Assembly (NCBI GenBank): GCA_949752795.1
Contig: OX457057.1
Span: 100,157,513 to 100,221,512, forward strand
Source: Hyperoodon ampullatus
Lineage: Eukaryota > Chordata > Mammalia > Artiodactyla > Ziphiidae
Length of the DNA stretch: 64,000 bases
Direction: 5' to 3'
Shown here: positions 35,461-46,588 of the stretch, one piece after another
Layout: the number at the start of each line of letters is the position of its first letter
Numbering within the stretch: position 1 is the stretch's first letter
Made by a program: the position numbers and the translations under genes
Notes under the pieces: generated by a model
The model's database searches: none
Seen by the model: only the letters and a program-made list of their open reading frames with translations
Told to the model about the DNA's origin: nothing

Positions 35461-36272
35461 ATTAAGCCTTGAATTCTTCTTAGAAAACTACTCTAGAAAA
35501 CTCTGAGGAAAAAAATAATCAAATAAAACTCTGAGGAAGTGGTGATTAACATTGGTAAGCTCAATTATACTACTAATTTCTGTACTAAGTATAAATCTAG
35601 AATATCTGCTATCCTAGAATCAGCTTTGAGTAGAGTACTGAAAGCATTTTAAGTATTGATCTTAAAGAATAATCAGCTTTATTACAGAACCGGTTTCTTG
35701 AGGCCTCCTTCAAAGTCCATATTGACAGTATTGGATAAACAAGCACCTCAATCCCTTAGCACTGTTGTAATTTCTTTGTAAGTGCATTATTCATATTATA
35801 TTTCAGGATCCTGAAATTTACAATCTCCAAAACTGTTTCAAAACCATTCTGTTTTATATAATCCTATACATAGTGTTGCTGGAAAAAGCAGACTGATAAG
35901 ACAAAGCAGGGCATTCTTTGTTCAGGCATTCTCATGGTAAGGGGAAGGCTTTGATCTAGTTTCTGTAATAGTCTTTAAAAGTAGTAAACGGTTAGCATGT
36001 TGTATTAGTTTGCTAGAGCTGCCATAACAAGTACCACAGACTGGGTGGCTTAAACAACAGAAATTTATCTTCTCACAATCCTGTAGGCTAGAAGTCAGAA
36101 ATCAATGTGTCAGCAGGATTGGTTTCTTCCGAGGCCTCTCTCTTTGGCTTGTTAAATGGCCATCTTCTCCCTGTGTCTTCACATGGTCTCTCCCTGTCCT
36201 GCGTTTTTGTCCAAAATTCTCTTCTTATAAGGACACCAGGCATATTAGATTAGGGACTACCCTAATGACATC

Positions 36273-36405
36273 TTTTTTTTTTTCTTTTCTTTTCTTTGGC
36301 TGCACCACACAGCATGCAGAATCTTTGTTCCCTGACCAGGGATCGAACCCATGGCCCCCCGCAGTGGAAGCACAGAGTCTTAACCACTGGACCACCAGGG
36401 AATCC
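36273..36405 (-). mobile_element. Short tRNA-derived SINE (CHR family), minus strand
   Basis: Only about 130 bp: a T-rich/(TTTTC) tail, then 'tttggctgcaccacacagcatgcag', 'accagggatcgaaccc' (B-box side) and 'cttaaccactggaccaccagggaa'. It is much shorter than the other SINEs here and belongs to a related, older CHR subfamily. The flanks aatgacatc and catgacctc form an imperfect duplication. Confidence 0.85.
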
Positions 36406-36420
36406 CATGACCTCATTTTT

Positions 36421-36746
36421 TTTTTATCAATTAATTTATTTATTTGTGGCTGCATTGGGTCTTCATTGCTGCACATGGGCTTTCTCTAGTTGCAGCGAGC
36501 AGGGGCTACTCTTCATTGCAGTGCGCAGGCTTCTCATTGTGGTGGCTTCTCATGTTGTGAAGCACGGGCTCTAGGTGTTGGGCTTCAGTAGTTGTGGCTC
36601 GCAGGCTCTAGAGCACAGCCTCAGTAGTTGTGGCGCACGGGCTTAGTTGCTCCACGGCATGTGGGATCTTCCCGGACCAGGGCTCGTCCCGTGTCCCTTG
36701 CATTGGCAGGCAGATTCTTAACCACTGCGCCACCAGGGAAGTCCCC
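36421..36746 (-). mobile_element. Long CHR-type SINE, minus strand
   Basis: T-rich tail with (TTTA)n, then 'gtggctgcattgggtcttcattgctg', a long body with 'agtagttgtggc' phrases, and the head 'ccactgcgccaccagggaagtc'. The perfect 15-bp direct repeat catgacctcattttt lies at 36406-36420 and 36747-36761. Confidence 0.94.
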
Positions 36747-38352
36747 CATGACCTCATTTTTCACTTAATTACCTCTTTAAAGACGCTGTCTTCAAATACA
36801 GTCACATCATGGGGGTACTGGGGATTAGGACTTCAACGTATAATTTTGGGGTTAGAGGACACAATTTAGCCCATAACACGTTATAACACATAGACACATA
36901 AGAATACAAATACTCAGATAATATCTTTTACCTTCAACTGAAAGAAGATTGATTTGACATTTGTAGTAAAGCTTTTATTGCATAGTATTGTAGAATTCAG
37001 TAAAAAGATTTGTTTTTCTATGTTGGTTTTAGAATCTGTAAATAATAATAGCAGAAACAACTCTCTTTAGTAAATGTACAAAAGATCTGCTTTCATGATC
37101 AGAAAATTTATTTTCTGATAATATTTTGACATGTTTTTCTTTACTAGCCTAATCCTAAAATGCCAAAAGTGGAATGAGAGGTACAATTTGGAATGTTGTC
37201 ACTCTCTTACCCCCAAACACATAAATAACCTTTATGAAAAACCGAAAGTGCCAGAGGGTGGGAAGGCTTAAATCTTGAGATAGTCAAGGTAATGTGTCAA
37301 CACCTTCCGCCCTCAGATAGGAGGTTGCTTTGGATACATTTTTTTAAAAATAGCAGTGCACTTTTGTCCATTTTAGATTTGGTATTTATAAATGTGACAT
37401 GTCTATTTTTTTAAATTTCATATATACTGGATTTTTAAGGAAGTACATTATCTAATGGAAAGCTGTCAGAACAGCCACTTTGTATGTCAGTGTTGACTCT
37501 TTGAATTTTTAGAATTAACTGGCCTCCCAAATTTTGGTTTTGCTTATGTGTACTGGAAAGAGTCTTTACATAATTGGAGCAAGTTTGCTTTACATCCGTG
37601 CTAATACCTTATCACTGATACTAAAAACTTACTGAATGGCCTGAATCTTAGTCAATTGTAGCCCAAGTATAAATTTCTTTAGTCTGATATCTGAGTATAT
37701 AGTAAAGAATTGATTTTTATCCAGTTTTGCAAGAGTGGTCTCCTGGGTAAAATAACTGATTTCTTTTTTTTTTTTTTTTTTTTTTTTTTGGTGCTAGCCA
37801 AATGGATTTAAAAAAAAGATTTATGCAGTTTTTTTTTGAGGTGCTTCTATGTCCAGAAATATCTGAGACTCACCTTAAAAATGTTTTTTCTCTTTCCTGT
37901 CCCACATCACCCACCACATAGAAATAAGGCCTTCAGTTCCACATAAAGACATACACAAACCCAGATACTAGATAAACATCTACGTGTACTCCACCCTGCC
38001 CTGCCTTACTCCTTACATAGCTGTAGAAACTGGGGTGTTTCTTTTTCTGCCACCCAATCTCCATGTGGTAAAAAGGTAACAATGCCTTCTATCAAAGAAT
38101 GAGTTCCAGAGCAAAAGCTGAGACTTCCTCAAGAAGGAAGAGGCACAACCAGAACCAGAATGAGTGGATGTTGGGTCAAGGGGAAAGGCTAGAATAAAAT
38201 GAACAGAGCCCAAGCCAGAGCAGCATACCTCCATGGCAAAATGACCACTGCTGTTCAGGAGGTACAGTGGAGGTGCAGAGCCAGTGTCCTCCTTGATACC
38301 CATAATTCTTGTGGCTGTTGGCACATGAAAGTTCATACAGAAGAGATTCATG

Positions 38353-38706
38353 GACTTCCCTGGTGGCACAGTGGTTAAGAATCCTTCTGCCAATGCAGGA
38401 GACACGGGTTCAAGCCCTGGTCCGGGAAGATCCCACATGCCACGGAGCAACTAAGCCTGTGCGCCACAGCTACCGAGCCTGTGCTCCAGATACTGTGAGC
38501 CACAACTACTGAGCTCACACGCCACAACTACTGAAGCCCGCGTGCCTAGAGCCCAAGCTCCACAAGAGAAGCCACCGCAATGAGAAGCCCGCGCACCACA
38601 ACGAAGAGTAGCCCCCGCTGGCCGCAACTAGAGAAAACCCACGCAGCAACGACGACCCAATGCAGCCATAAATAAATAAATAAATTTATTTAAAAAAAAA
38701 AAAAAG
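38353..38706 (+). mobile_element. Long CHR-type SINE
   Basis: Head 'gacttccctggtggcacagtggttaag', B-box 'gggttcaagccc', long body, and a tail with (AAAT)n and an A-run. The direct repeat agagattcatg lies at 38342-38352 and 38707-38717. Confidence 0.94.
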
Positions 38707-40769
38707 AGAGATTCATGCTCTCCTGACTGTTGGCCCTGACTTGGTGGGAAGTAGCATGTGAATAGACCATATTGTAAGCTGGGCAAACTCATGTTTGAAA
38801 TCACTTATTAATAACTTAAAAACAAGTTTCATATGTAGTCTATAAATAGGCTCAGTTTTCCAGGGTATTAAAATATGTGTAACTTTTTATTATATATGTT
38901 TATATATTTTTTTAATTGAGAAAACTATAAAGCTTAATATAGCTACAGCTAGCTGTACCACAGTGTAAGATAATATATACAGACAACTTGTCCACAGGTG
39001 GTTTTTATTTCAAATTTATAGACTGTAGCATTCCGTAGGCAGAAATATCTACATCTAAACTCTAAGGAAAGTTGGGTCTTGGAGAGATTCTACCGGAAGG
39101 AATGAGCTGAGCATCTGGTTGAAACGATCTTGTCTTTCACAGTTACTTAATGGACAATGACAAGTAACAGCTCATTTAGAAAATAAGTGGAGAATGAGTC
39201 TGTAGACTACAATATGACATGCCAAAAATCTGGCAGTCATATTTCTGATAATGAATATGAAGTTAGAAACAGCCTTTTTCTGAAAATCTTAGACCATATA
39301 ATTTATATATTGACAGAAATTGGAGTCGAATGGACTTGGTACTTTAAATACCGTAAATACAAGACAAAATTTATGTTTTATCAAATAAAAATTAGGGCCT
39401 ATCTTTTTTTTTAAGTTTGTAGGGTCTAATACACTATTAGAAAAACATAAACCAAAAATTACATATAATTCAACACTTAATATTTGAAAATAAATGGGAA
39501 AAAGTAGAATCTGGGATGAGTAATAAGCCCTACAAAGTTGAGGTGGTGACAGATTGATTTGTTTGTTTATTGATTGGCAAGAGATGAGGGGATGAGAATT
39601 TTCCTTACACGAATTTGGCAGTTTGAAAAGTTCAGTTGTAATTATGTTATTTTTTTATCTGAGTGCATTGTGCATAAGTAATGGTGTTTCAAGCAAATAG
39701 GCTTTTATCAATTGAGGGAGAGAAAGTCAGTTTCTTCTGGTGACATTCATAAAATAGTCCTTGAAATGACAGTGAAAAGATTTTGAACGACCTCACCTTC
39801 CCTAATTATGATTGCAAAAGGGAAGTCAGATTCCTGATATTTTTTCCTATATTACTCAGCTTCAACTTGAAGAAGTGGCTATTTTCTTCTTTTTGTCTGT
39901 ATCAACCAACAGCTGTCAGGCCTTATCAACTATAATGACAGTTGACATTCTTGGGATTTACCAATTGTTTATAGTATGGTCACATAGACAATAAATTTCT
40001 TATTATTTTGCAGCATTGGACATTTTTCCACCATGCTGATGACATTTTAAATATATTTGTCAATTTTCCCAAATTTTAACTGAAGAAAACCTTAAGAATT
40101 TATACTTGAGGACTAAAGTGTGACTGCCAGTTATCAGGTCAGTATCACCCCCATCCCCACCCTCATACCACCCCCAGGAATATCACTGCCATACTAAAAC
40201 ATAATGCAGTTTTACTATCGTTCATTTATATTTCAGACAAAAAGTTACTGCAATGTGTTGTGTGTTAAAATTAGATTCAAATGTAAAGGACAGCAAAGAA
40301 CTACATTTTAATATTTATAAAGAATGGTTATAGGAATATGCGAAAACAGACCTCTTGGGTTTGAATTACACAGCTGTGGCCCTTTTTTTCCCCTCCTGTG
40401 TTGTATTTGTATTATATTTATTTCATGTAGACACCAAGCTAAATAAGTTGATACATTAGCAAAATGTTCCAGATATTAAAATTTGTGTGCAGAAGTTATT
40501 TACAAATGTAGAGGTGACATGAATATTGTCCTTTATGCCATTGACAAAGAATAGAATTTTTTCTTGCCTAGGCTAGACTGTTTTATAATTAAAGTGACTT
40601 AAGGTTGTTTGAATTTCACTCTTTTATGAGGATGTATATTTATCACAACAGATAAAAACTGTGATTTAGGTACAATCTGTTTTAGTTCTTTGTATATTTA
40701 CCTGTAATTTTTATTTAATTGATTTCTCTAACAAATAATTCTTGATTTTCACTCATGAAAGCTTAGAAT

Positions 40770-40960
40770 GGAACCATGAAGGACTTTAGAGATTATCTAG
40801 TCTGTTTTATTTTACCTGTGAGGAAACTCAATGCCAGAGCAACTAGGTAATTTTTTTTTCTCAAAGCCCTATAGCTATTTAGTAGCAGAGCTGAGACTAA
40901 AATTCTATACTCTTCACTCCCAGTCTGTTATATTTTACTATATCACACTGCATCCTTAAG
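40770..40960 (-). repeat. MIR-like remnant, minus orientation
   Basis: 'ttttacctgtgaggaaactcaatgccagagcaactagg', 'agccctatagctatttagtagcagagctgagac' and 'tactcttcactcccagt' follow the reverse MIR order. Confidence 0.55.
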
Positions 40961-41454
40961 CCACAGTTTTTAGATTTCTAAATGAGAATATTTAAGGAGT
41001 ATAAAGATATTGAAGGAAAAAAGAGTAATATGTGTAAACACTATCATTTTTAGCTCTATTCCTAGTTGATTTACTCAGTGCAGTTGGTATTTATGGAGCA
41101 CCTTTACCAAGTGCCCATTATTCTGCTTAACACCAGGGAGGGGTGAAAAAAGGAATAAAATGATAGGATTTTTTCTCTGCCTTATAATCTCCTTGAGAGA
41201 GACTAAAACATGAAACCATCAGGAATTGGGGGAAGGGTTTCATCTAAGAAACCAATGTGACTCAAATGGTAGTTTAAATTCCTGATCATTATTCACTCCA
41301 GGATGCTATCATCCTTCTTCATTTGTGGTTCCCAACTACAAAAGGGCAGCCAAAGTCACTTATTTCTGAAGTAATTGATCTTGGCTGCCCCCAATTTTGG
41401 TAATGCCTTTCTTGGAATTCTTTTGGAAAGTGAGAGAGGATAGTAGTTCTTAAT

Positions 41455-41660
41455 AATTAAACCATTGATCAGCTTCTATCAGGAACTTGGCAAGATGTTT
41501 TATTTTTATTAACTCAATCTTTACAACAGTCCTATGAGTTAGATATCATCATTTTACTTTCACAGGTAAGAAAACTGAGAATCAGAAAACTTGCCCAGTC
41601 ACACAACTAGGAAGATGTTGACCTGGCATCTATCTGACTGCAAAGCCATGTGTTTTTTCC
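41455..41660 (-). repeat. MIR-family remnant, minus orientation
   Basis: 'actcaatctttacaacagtcctatgagttagatatcatcattttac', 'aagaaaactgagaatcagaaaacttgcccagtcacacaactagg'. Confidence 0.65.
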
Positions 41661-43005
41661 AGCATACCATCTTATGTTAAGTGTAGCTTTATTAGGTTTG
41701 TTGTTTTTTTGGTTTTTTAATTATTTTTTAGCTCTTATTTTTAAAGTAACTGTTGTAAGGGCTCTCTAATACTGAAGTGAGAATGTGAGAATCACTTACT
41801 AGTCGCTAACCCTCACCAGTTAGAAAGTTAGCAGTTAGAGCTGAAGTTACATTGAACATGTTTTACCATGTGGCAAAAGATTTGTACAGTGTGTCCTGGA
41901 GCAACATCTAACAACACAGTGAAGTATGCATTTTCTACATGCTCTCATTCGCTTAAAGGCAGTAGCTCTGGAAGGAATCAATGCCTCTTTTGTGTGCCTC
42001 CTAAAATTTAATGTGCTCATAGGAGTTGGGAGTTACTGGAGGGTGTGTGAACTAGTCATGTTGTGATTCACTTAAAAAAAAACTATATGAGAGTGGCAAT
42101 TTAGAAGTAAAGAGTGGGAGCTGTACTTTAGAAGTTATGAAATGTATCTTACCATACACAATGGTCAGAAGATCCTTCCAAGATTGTACGCCATCTAGCT
42201 TCTATCTATGTGTGGTTTGTGAGAAATTAATCTTATGGAAAGGACTGAGTTTATGCCATGTAATTTGCCATTTAACATATTTTAAAAGATGCAAGATTTC
42301 ATAGAAATGTGAACTTGTTAAGTCAAATAAATTCAGTTTGTAGTAGCCTGGCCAATTAAGATGTTTAAACAATATATTTTAAGCAGTCATTTAAAAGTAC
42401 ATTTGTACATGGTTGCATTTAAGTCTTATTTTACTATATGAAATATAAATATTGTGATAGATGTTCTCTGTTAAAGTAGACAATTCAAAAGAAAATTCTC
42501 TCCCATACTCCCACCAAACATTATCTTTGCTCAAATTCATTTCAGCCAGTTTCAGAGGGATCCCACAATGTTTTATATACAGTTTTGGAATTTACTTATC
42601 TAAAACTGGGATATCTTTTCATGGTCAAACAGTTTTTCATTGAAATAGTATTCATCGTAACAAAATTTTACCTGAACTTCTAGTGAACAAAATTAGTGAC
42701 TAATTCTTTCTGAGACCTTCTAGAATGTTTGTATATATGCCTGGAGGAAAAATGATGAAAATTTGATCTTTGTGAATGGTGATGAAATCAATAATTAAAA
42801 TGAATTTTATTTTCTTTTACTGCTCAATTTATGATTAACATCAGAAAGTTCTTATTTTTCCATTTAATTATAACCATTTCCTTTCTTAAAGTATTTTCTA
42901 CTCTAATTGTTGCTCTTTTCTTATCTGTCTCACTTTATTTTTTCTTTAATAGTATCAAATTAACTCTGTCTTCTGGAGATTGTCTGATTATTGTCCTTGT
43001 TTTAG

Positions 43006-43113
43006 GCTTTCAGGATGAATCTGGAAAAACTCAGCAAGCCAGAACTCCTAACACTATTCAGTATTCTTGAAGGAGAGCTTGAAGCAAGGGACCTTGTTAT
43101 AGAAGCTTTAAAG
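43006..43113 (+). CDS. CTTNBP2NL: CTTNBP2NL first coding exon (N-terminal 33 residues)
   Basis: The CDS starts at ATG 43015-43017 and reads 33 codons to an AAG|gtatgt donor (GT at 43114-43115). The peptide begins MNLEKLSKPELLTLFSILEG and continues ELEARDLVIEALK. I recognise this as the start of CTTNBP2 N-terminal-like protein. The human protein has about 640 residues, with an N-terminal coiled coil (CortBP2 domain) that starts in this exon. The family binds cortactin and joins STRIPAK (striatin-PP2A) complexes at actin structures. An A at -3 supports this start. Two acceptors, 43004-43005 (ttttag) and 43012-43013 (gctttcag), lie 8 nt apart. The preceding tract is pyrimidine-rich. The phase at the exon end is 0. 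Exons for the remaining residues are not in the window. Recognition of the gene is firm. Which acceptor is used is open. Confidence 0.95.
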
Positions 43114-43118
43114 GTATG

Positions 43119-43188
43119 TTTTAAAAAAAAAAAGAGTAAAAAAAAATTAAAAAAATAAATAAATAATAAAAAAAAAGAGAGAGAGAGT
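43119..43188. repeat. A-rich low-complexity run next to the splice donor
   Basis: Almost only A with a few G and T, including short (AAAT) units and a final (GA)n. It begins 5 nt after the GT of the coding exon's donor. Confidence 0.85.
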
Positions 43189-43706
43189 GGTCATCATATG
43201 TTTGAAAGCCATATCATTGGTTAACTAGGATATTTCTATAGCCCCAGTTGAAGTTGAGAGGCCTGGGTATATATATCAATACTTGCTATAGCAGCCACCT
43301 GTATGGTATGATTTTGGGACACTGATGAAGCCTTTCTGCCTCCAAATAGTTCCTTTAGTCTCTCTACCTGATGTCTAGACTTTGAACTTCATTCTTTAGC
43401 TTAGTAGCGTTAGCTGTTTCTGAATGCCAACCCCTTGAGAACTTGATGAGACCTGTTTCCTAAAAAATCTATATACACGCATATACCATAATTCAGGATA
43501 TAATATCTGATAGATCAAGGACCCCATTAAGACCATGAATAGATTCCCTAGATCCCAGATTAAGAATCCTTACTTTTTTTTTCAGTATTTGATATCTGTT
43601 AAAATACATGGGGCTGGGGGGTGGTAGACGGCAACTCTACTTTCCACTCAATTTTGCTGTGAACCCAAAACTACTCTAAAAAAGTCTACATAAAAAAAAA
43701 AATCAA

Positions 43707-43912
43707 TGGGGCTTCCCTGGTGGCGCAGTGGTTGGGAGTCCGCCTGCTGATGCGGGGGACATGGGTTCGTGACCCGGGCTGGGAGAATCCCACATGCCGT
43801 GGAGCGGCTGGCCCCGTGAGCTATGGCCGCTGGGCCTGCGCGTCTGGAGCCTGCGTTCCGCGGCGGGAGAGGCCGCAACGGTGAGAGGCCCATTTAAAAA
43901 AAAGAAAGAAAA
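43707..43912 (+). mobile_element. Short CD-type SINE
   Basis: It runs from 'ggggcttccctggtggcgcag' to 'gagaggccca', then an A-rich tail interrupted by G. It inserted in an A-run ending in tcaa, so the target-site duplication (an A-run plus tcaa) is hard to bound. It keeps many CpG sites. Confidence 0.9.
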
Positions 43913-44379
43913 AAAAAAAATCAAGAGGGCATAACTCCTTTAAAGGGTCTTGAATCTTTTACACCTTGGTAAGGATGTTTCCCAATCTGTCTTGAAATCA
44001 GATTTGGAGAGGGGAAGAAAAGAGCTTAAGGCTATCTGTGTGAGTAGTAGGAAGATGATACCCCCGTAGGTGAGGAGAAATGGCCAAAGAAGATGAGACT
44101 TGGGCATGCTGAAGAAAGCATAGTCTCTTCTGAAAACTATTGCTTTTTTGTTTTCCCTTAGAGCTTTGTAATGTGTGATAAGTGATTTCCAGTGGTTTCA
44201 TTTCTCCGGAGTGCATGAGGCAGTTCCCTTCTGGTATGGGGTAGAGTCTGACTTATTTTCCTTTTCGCACTTACTTCAGTCTTGTTTTGCATGGTGTCCC
44301 TGGGGATCATCTGTTTATGGCTTTGACACATGTCTAGTCACGTGATAAAGTTCATTGCCCAAGTCTTTGCCTGTCATGC

Positions 44380-44480
44380 CACTAAGCATGACTGTGTGAC
44401 CTTGGTAAAGTCATTCAGTCTGTCTGAAACAAAGCTTCCTTGTCTGTATTAAAAAGAAATGATTAATAACTAGTATTTCT
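44380..44480 (+). repeat. MIR-like remnant
   Basis: 'catgactgtgtgaccttggtaaagtcattcagtctgtctgaaac' resembles the MIR core. Confidence 0.55.
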
Positions 44481-46558
44481 GTGTAACATTATAATTTGCA
44501 TGGCATTACAAATACCCCAACAGTGTAGGATTCATTTCTTCTTCTCCCTTTATTTATATTCTCTCAGTACATATCATGTACCCCATATCCAAGGAACAGT
44601 CAGTGGTAGCTAATCATTTGAATTGATGTCTCTAGTGGGCCCTCAACAGTGCCTGACTTTTTAATGACTCCCCTGCCAACATATATTACATAAAAACGTT
44701 CCCTCTGCTTGGTGACTCATTTCTGCCACATCCACAGGTCTTCCCCTTTTGTCACTATTGGGGATTTCTCATCCTTTCCCTGTACGTCCCTGAAAACTAT
44801 TCTATTTCTCATAACCCCATCCCACTATTACCAGTAGTCCTAACCTGATTAAACCCAGGACACCCTCCTATTTATTTTCACATGTTTATCTGATCGATCA
44901 AGAGAAAAGAAAAAGAAGGATTGAGGAAAGTTTGAGTTAATTCCTAATCCTCACTCCTAATGCCTGTTGTTTTTCCTACTTCCTTCCCTTCTTCTCATCT
45001 GAGACCTCTGGCTCTCCTCTCCACAGGAATTACCAGCCTAGACCTGGAAGAGTTCCACTGCCTAGGCTGAACTAGAAAGTGCATTGTTCGTGTCCTTTTA
45101 GAACTCAGAAAGCATTTTCCAGGAGCAGCATTATTATAAATAGCAATCAGATTTTAGAAAACTACAATAGCTTGGTAGCATGTGTTAAATAAATAGCCTC
45201 ACCTGAGGATCTGTCCCTGTTTGCACTGGGACTCCAGGAAGAAGTCTCCTGTAAATATCGCAGTTGACTTATACAAGAACTTCTGGGCCTCACCCCTCTC
45301 ATAATTGGGGTAGGGGTTGGGGAATGGCTGCCTCTAACAGAAAAATTAGAGGATGACCTTATTTTCTCTTTGCTTTTTAGCTTTAGAAATGATACAAACC
45401 TGTGGAGCTTTATGTTTGTTTTATTGAGCATATAGATGCTCAATAAATAGTTGTTGAACAGATGAAATGTATGCCATTGTTTTAAAAGATTGCCATAATA
45501 TTTCAAAATGAATGTTGTGAATTATTAAATTTTACAGCCTGCCTTATGTGTGCTTAAACAGACTGCCTTCTGGTTTTAATGTTAACAGATGCTAAGGTGC
45601 TTGTTGCATATGTTTTCCTAAAAAAATTTTTTTCTGCGTGAATCCAATTTTAGATACTTTAGGCAGCTTCTGACAAGTTGAAAGAGCAGCTTGAGAAGCA
45701 AGAGCTATAATTAAGAGAGCATTTTGATATAAGATACCATTCAGAACCAGGCACAAGTGTTGTATTTAGTCTGTGCATACAGCCTGTAAGTGGTAAAGTT
45801 CTCTTCTGAGGCTTAAACTATAGGCAGTTTAGGTGAAATGAATAGCTTCACCAGAAGTAATACATCTTTAAATAGTCTATTGTTAGATAAAATAAGTAGC
45901 AGCTGGGGGTCAAAATTGTCTCAGTCCTTTGAGAAAAGCAACTGCCATACCAGATTCTTAAAGTTAAAATGAAATCTTGTTTTATTTGTGCAGTAGGTTT
46001 TTGTTTTGGCTTGGGTTTTTTGTTATTTTTGTTTGTTTTTGGTTCTGTAGTATGTCAAGATTTCACTGCATTCTTTCTATATAGCTCTTGCTTAACAACA
46101 AACACTTGCTCTTCTTGGACTAATATGACAGCTCACTAATTTTCTTCCTTTTAGTATTCTTTCTTAATTCATGCTTAGTTGATTGAAAAGGTTTTGGTCT
46201 TTGTCCTAAATAGCTATGATTGGTTTTTCCTTTATGTTTAAGTAAAAAAAGCTTATCTTTTTTTCTTCTTACCTTTAAAAGAGATTTTTCTTAGACATAA
46301 AATCTATTCTTTAATCTTGCATCTCTGAACAAAACCATATGGTTCACTGTTGCTGTTAAATAAATAGTAGGTCACATTGGCAAGGGTTAGATTTATATAA
46401 GGATGTATTATAAAAGTTCCTGTAGTTTGTAAGTAAATCCTACCTATAAAGTTATAATTGTAAAAGAGCTTCATTCATTTTCCAAAATTTCTGCAAAGTT
46501 TCAGATTGCAACTACACCCTTGTAGAGCACCCATAATTCTTTTTCTCCCCGAAATTTT

Positions 46559-46588
46559 ACAGAAGAGTGAGCCTCCTCACTCTTCTGT
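46559..46588. repeat. Perfect 12-bp inverted repeat
   Basis: The arms acagaagagtga and tcactcttctgt are separated by the 6-nt loop gcctcc. Intronic, with no repeat family recognised. Confidence 0.95.

Larger units (their letters stand above)
36001..36878 (-). mobile_element. MaLR-type (MLT1-like) LTR, minus strand, split by two SINEs
   Basis: The left part is 'ttagtttgctagagctgccataacaagtaccacagactgggtggcttaaacaacagaaa' through 'cttcttataaggacaccagg'. The right part is 'cttaattacctctttaaagacgctgtcttcaaatacagtcacatcat' to 'cacaatttagcccataaca'. Together they make one LTR in reverse orientation. It is non-coding. SINEs occupy 36273-36746. Confidence 0.75.
28207..43005 (+). other. CTTNBP2NL: First intron of CTTNBP2NL, about 14.8 kb
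   Basis: It begins with GT at the CpG island and ends at ttgttttag before the coding exon. Content not listed separately is A/T-rich and shows no exon that I can support. In particular I see nothing nameable at 28,461-30,510, 31,363-32,619, 37,000-38,340, 38,718-40,769 and 41,661-42,990. A T-run of about 18 lies at 32,815-32,832 and one of about 26 at 37,764-37,789. Short open frames (for example 32040-32426 minus and 34558-34899 minus) have no family resemblance. Confidence 0.55.

Noticed and set aside
42831..43070. 79-codon frame overlapping the coding exon
   Set aside because: It reads the CTTNBP2NL exon out of frame and crosses the acceptor site.
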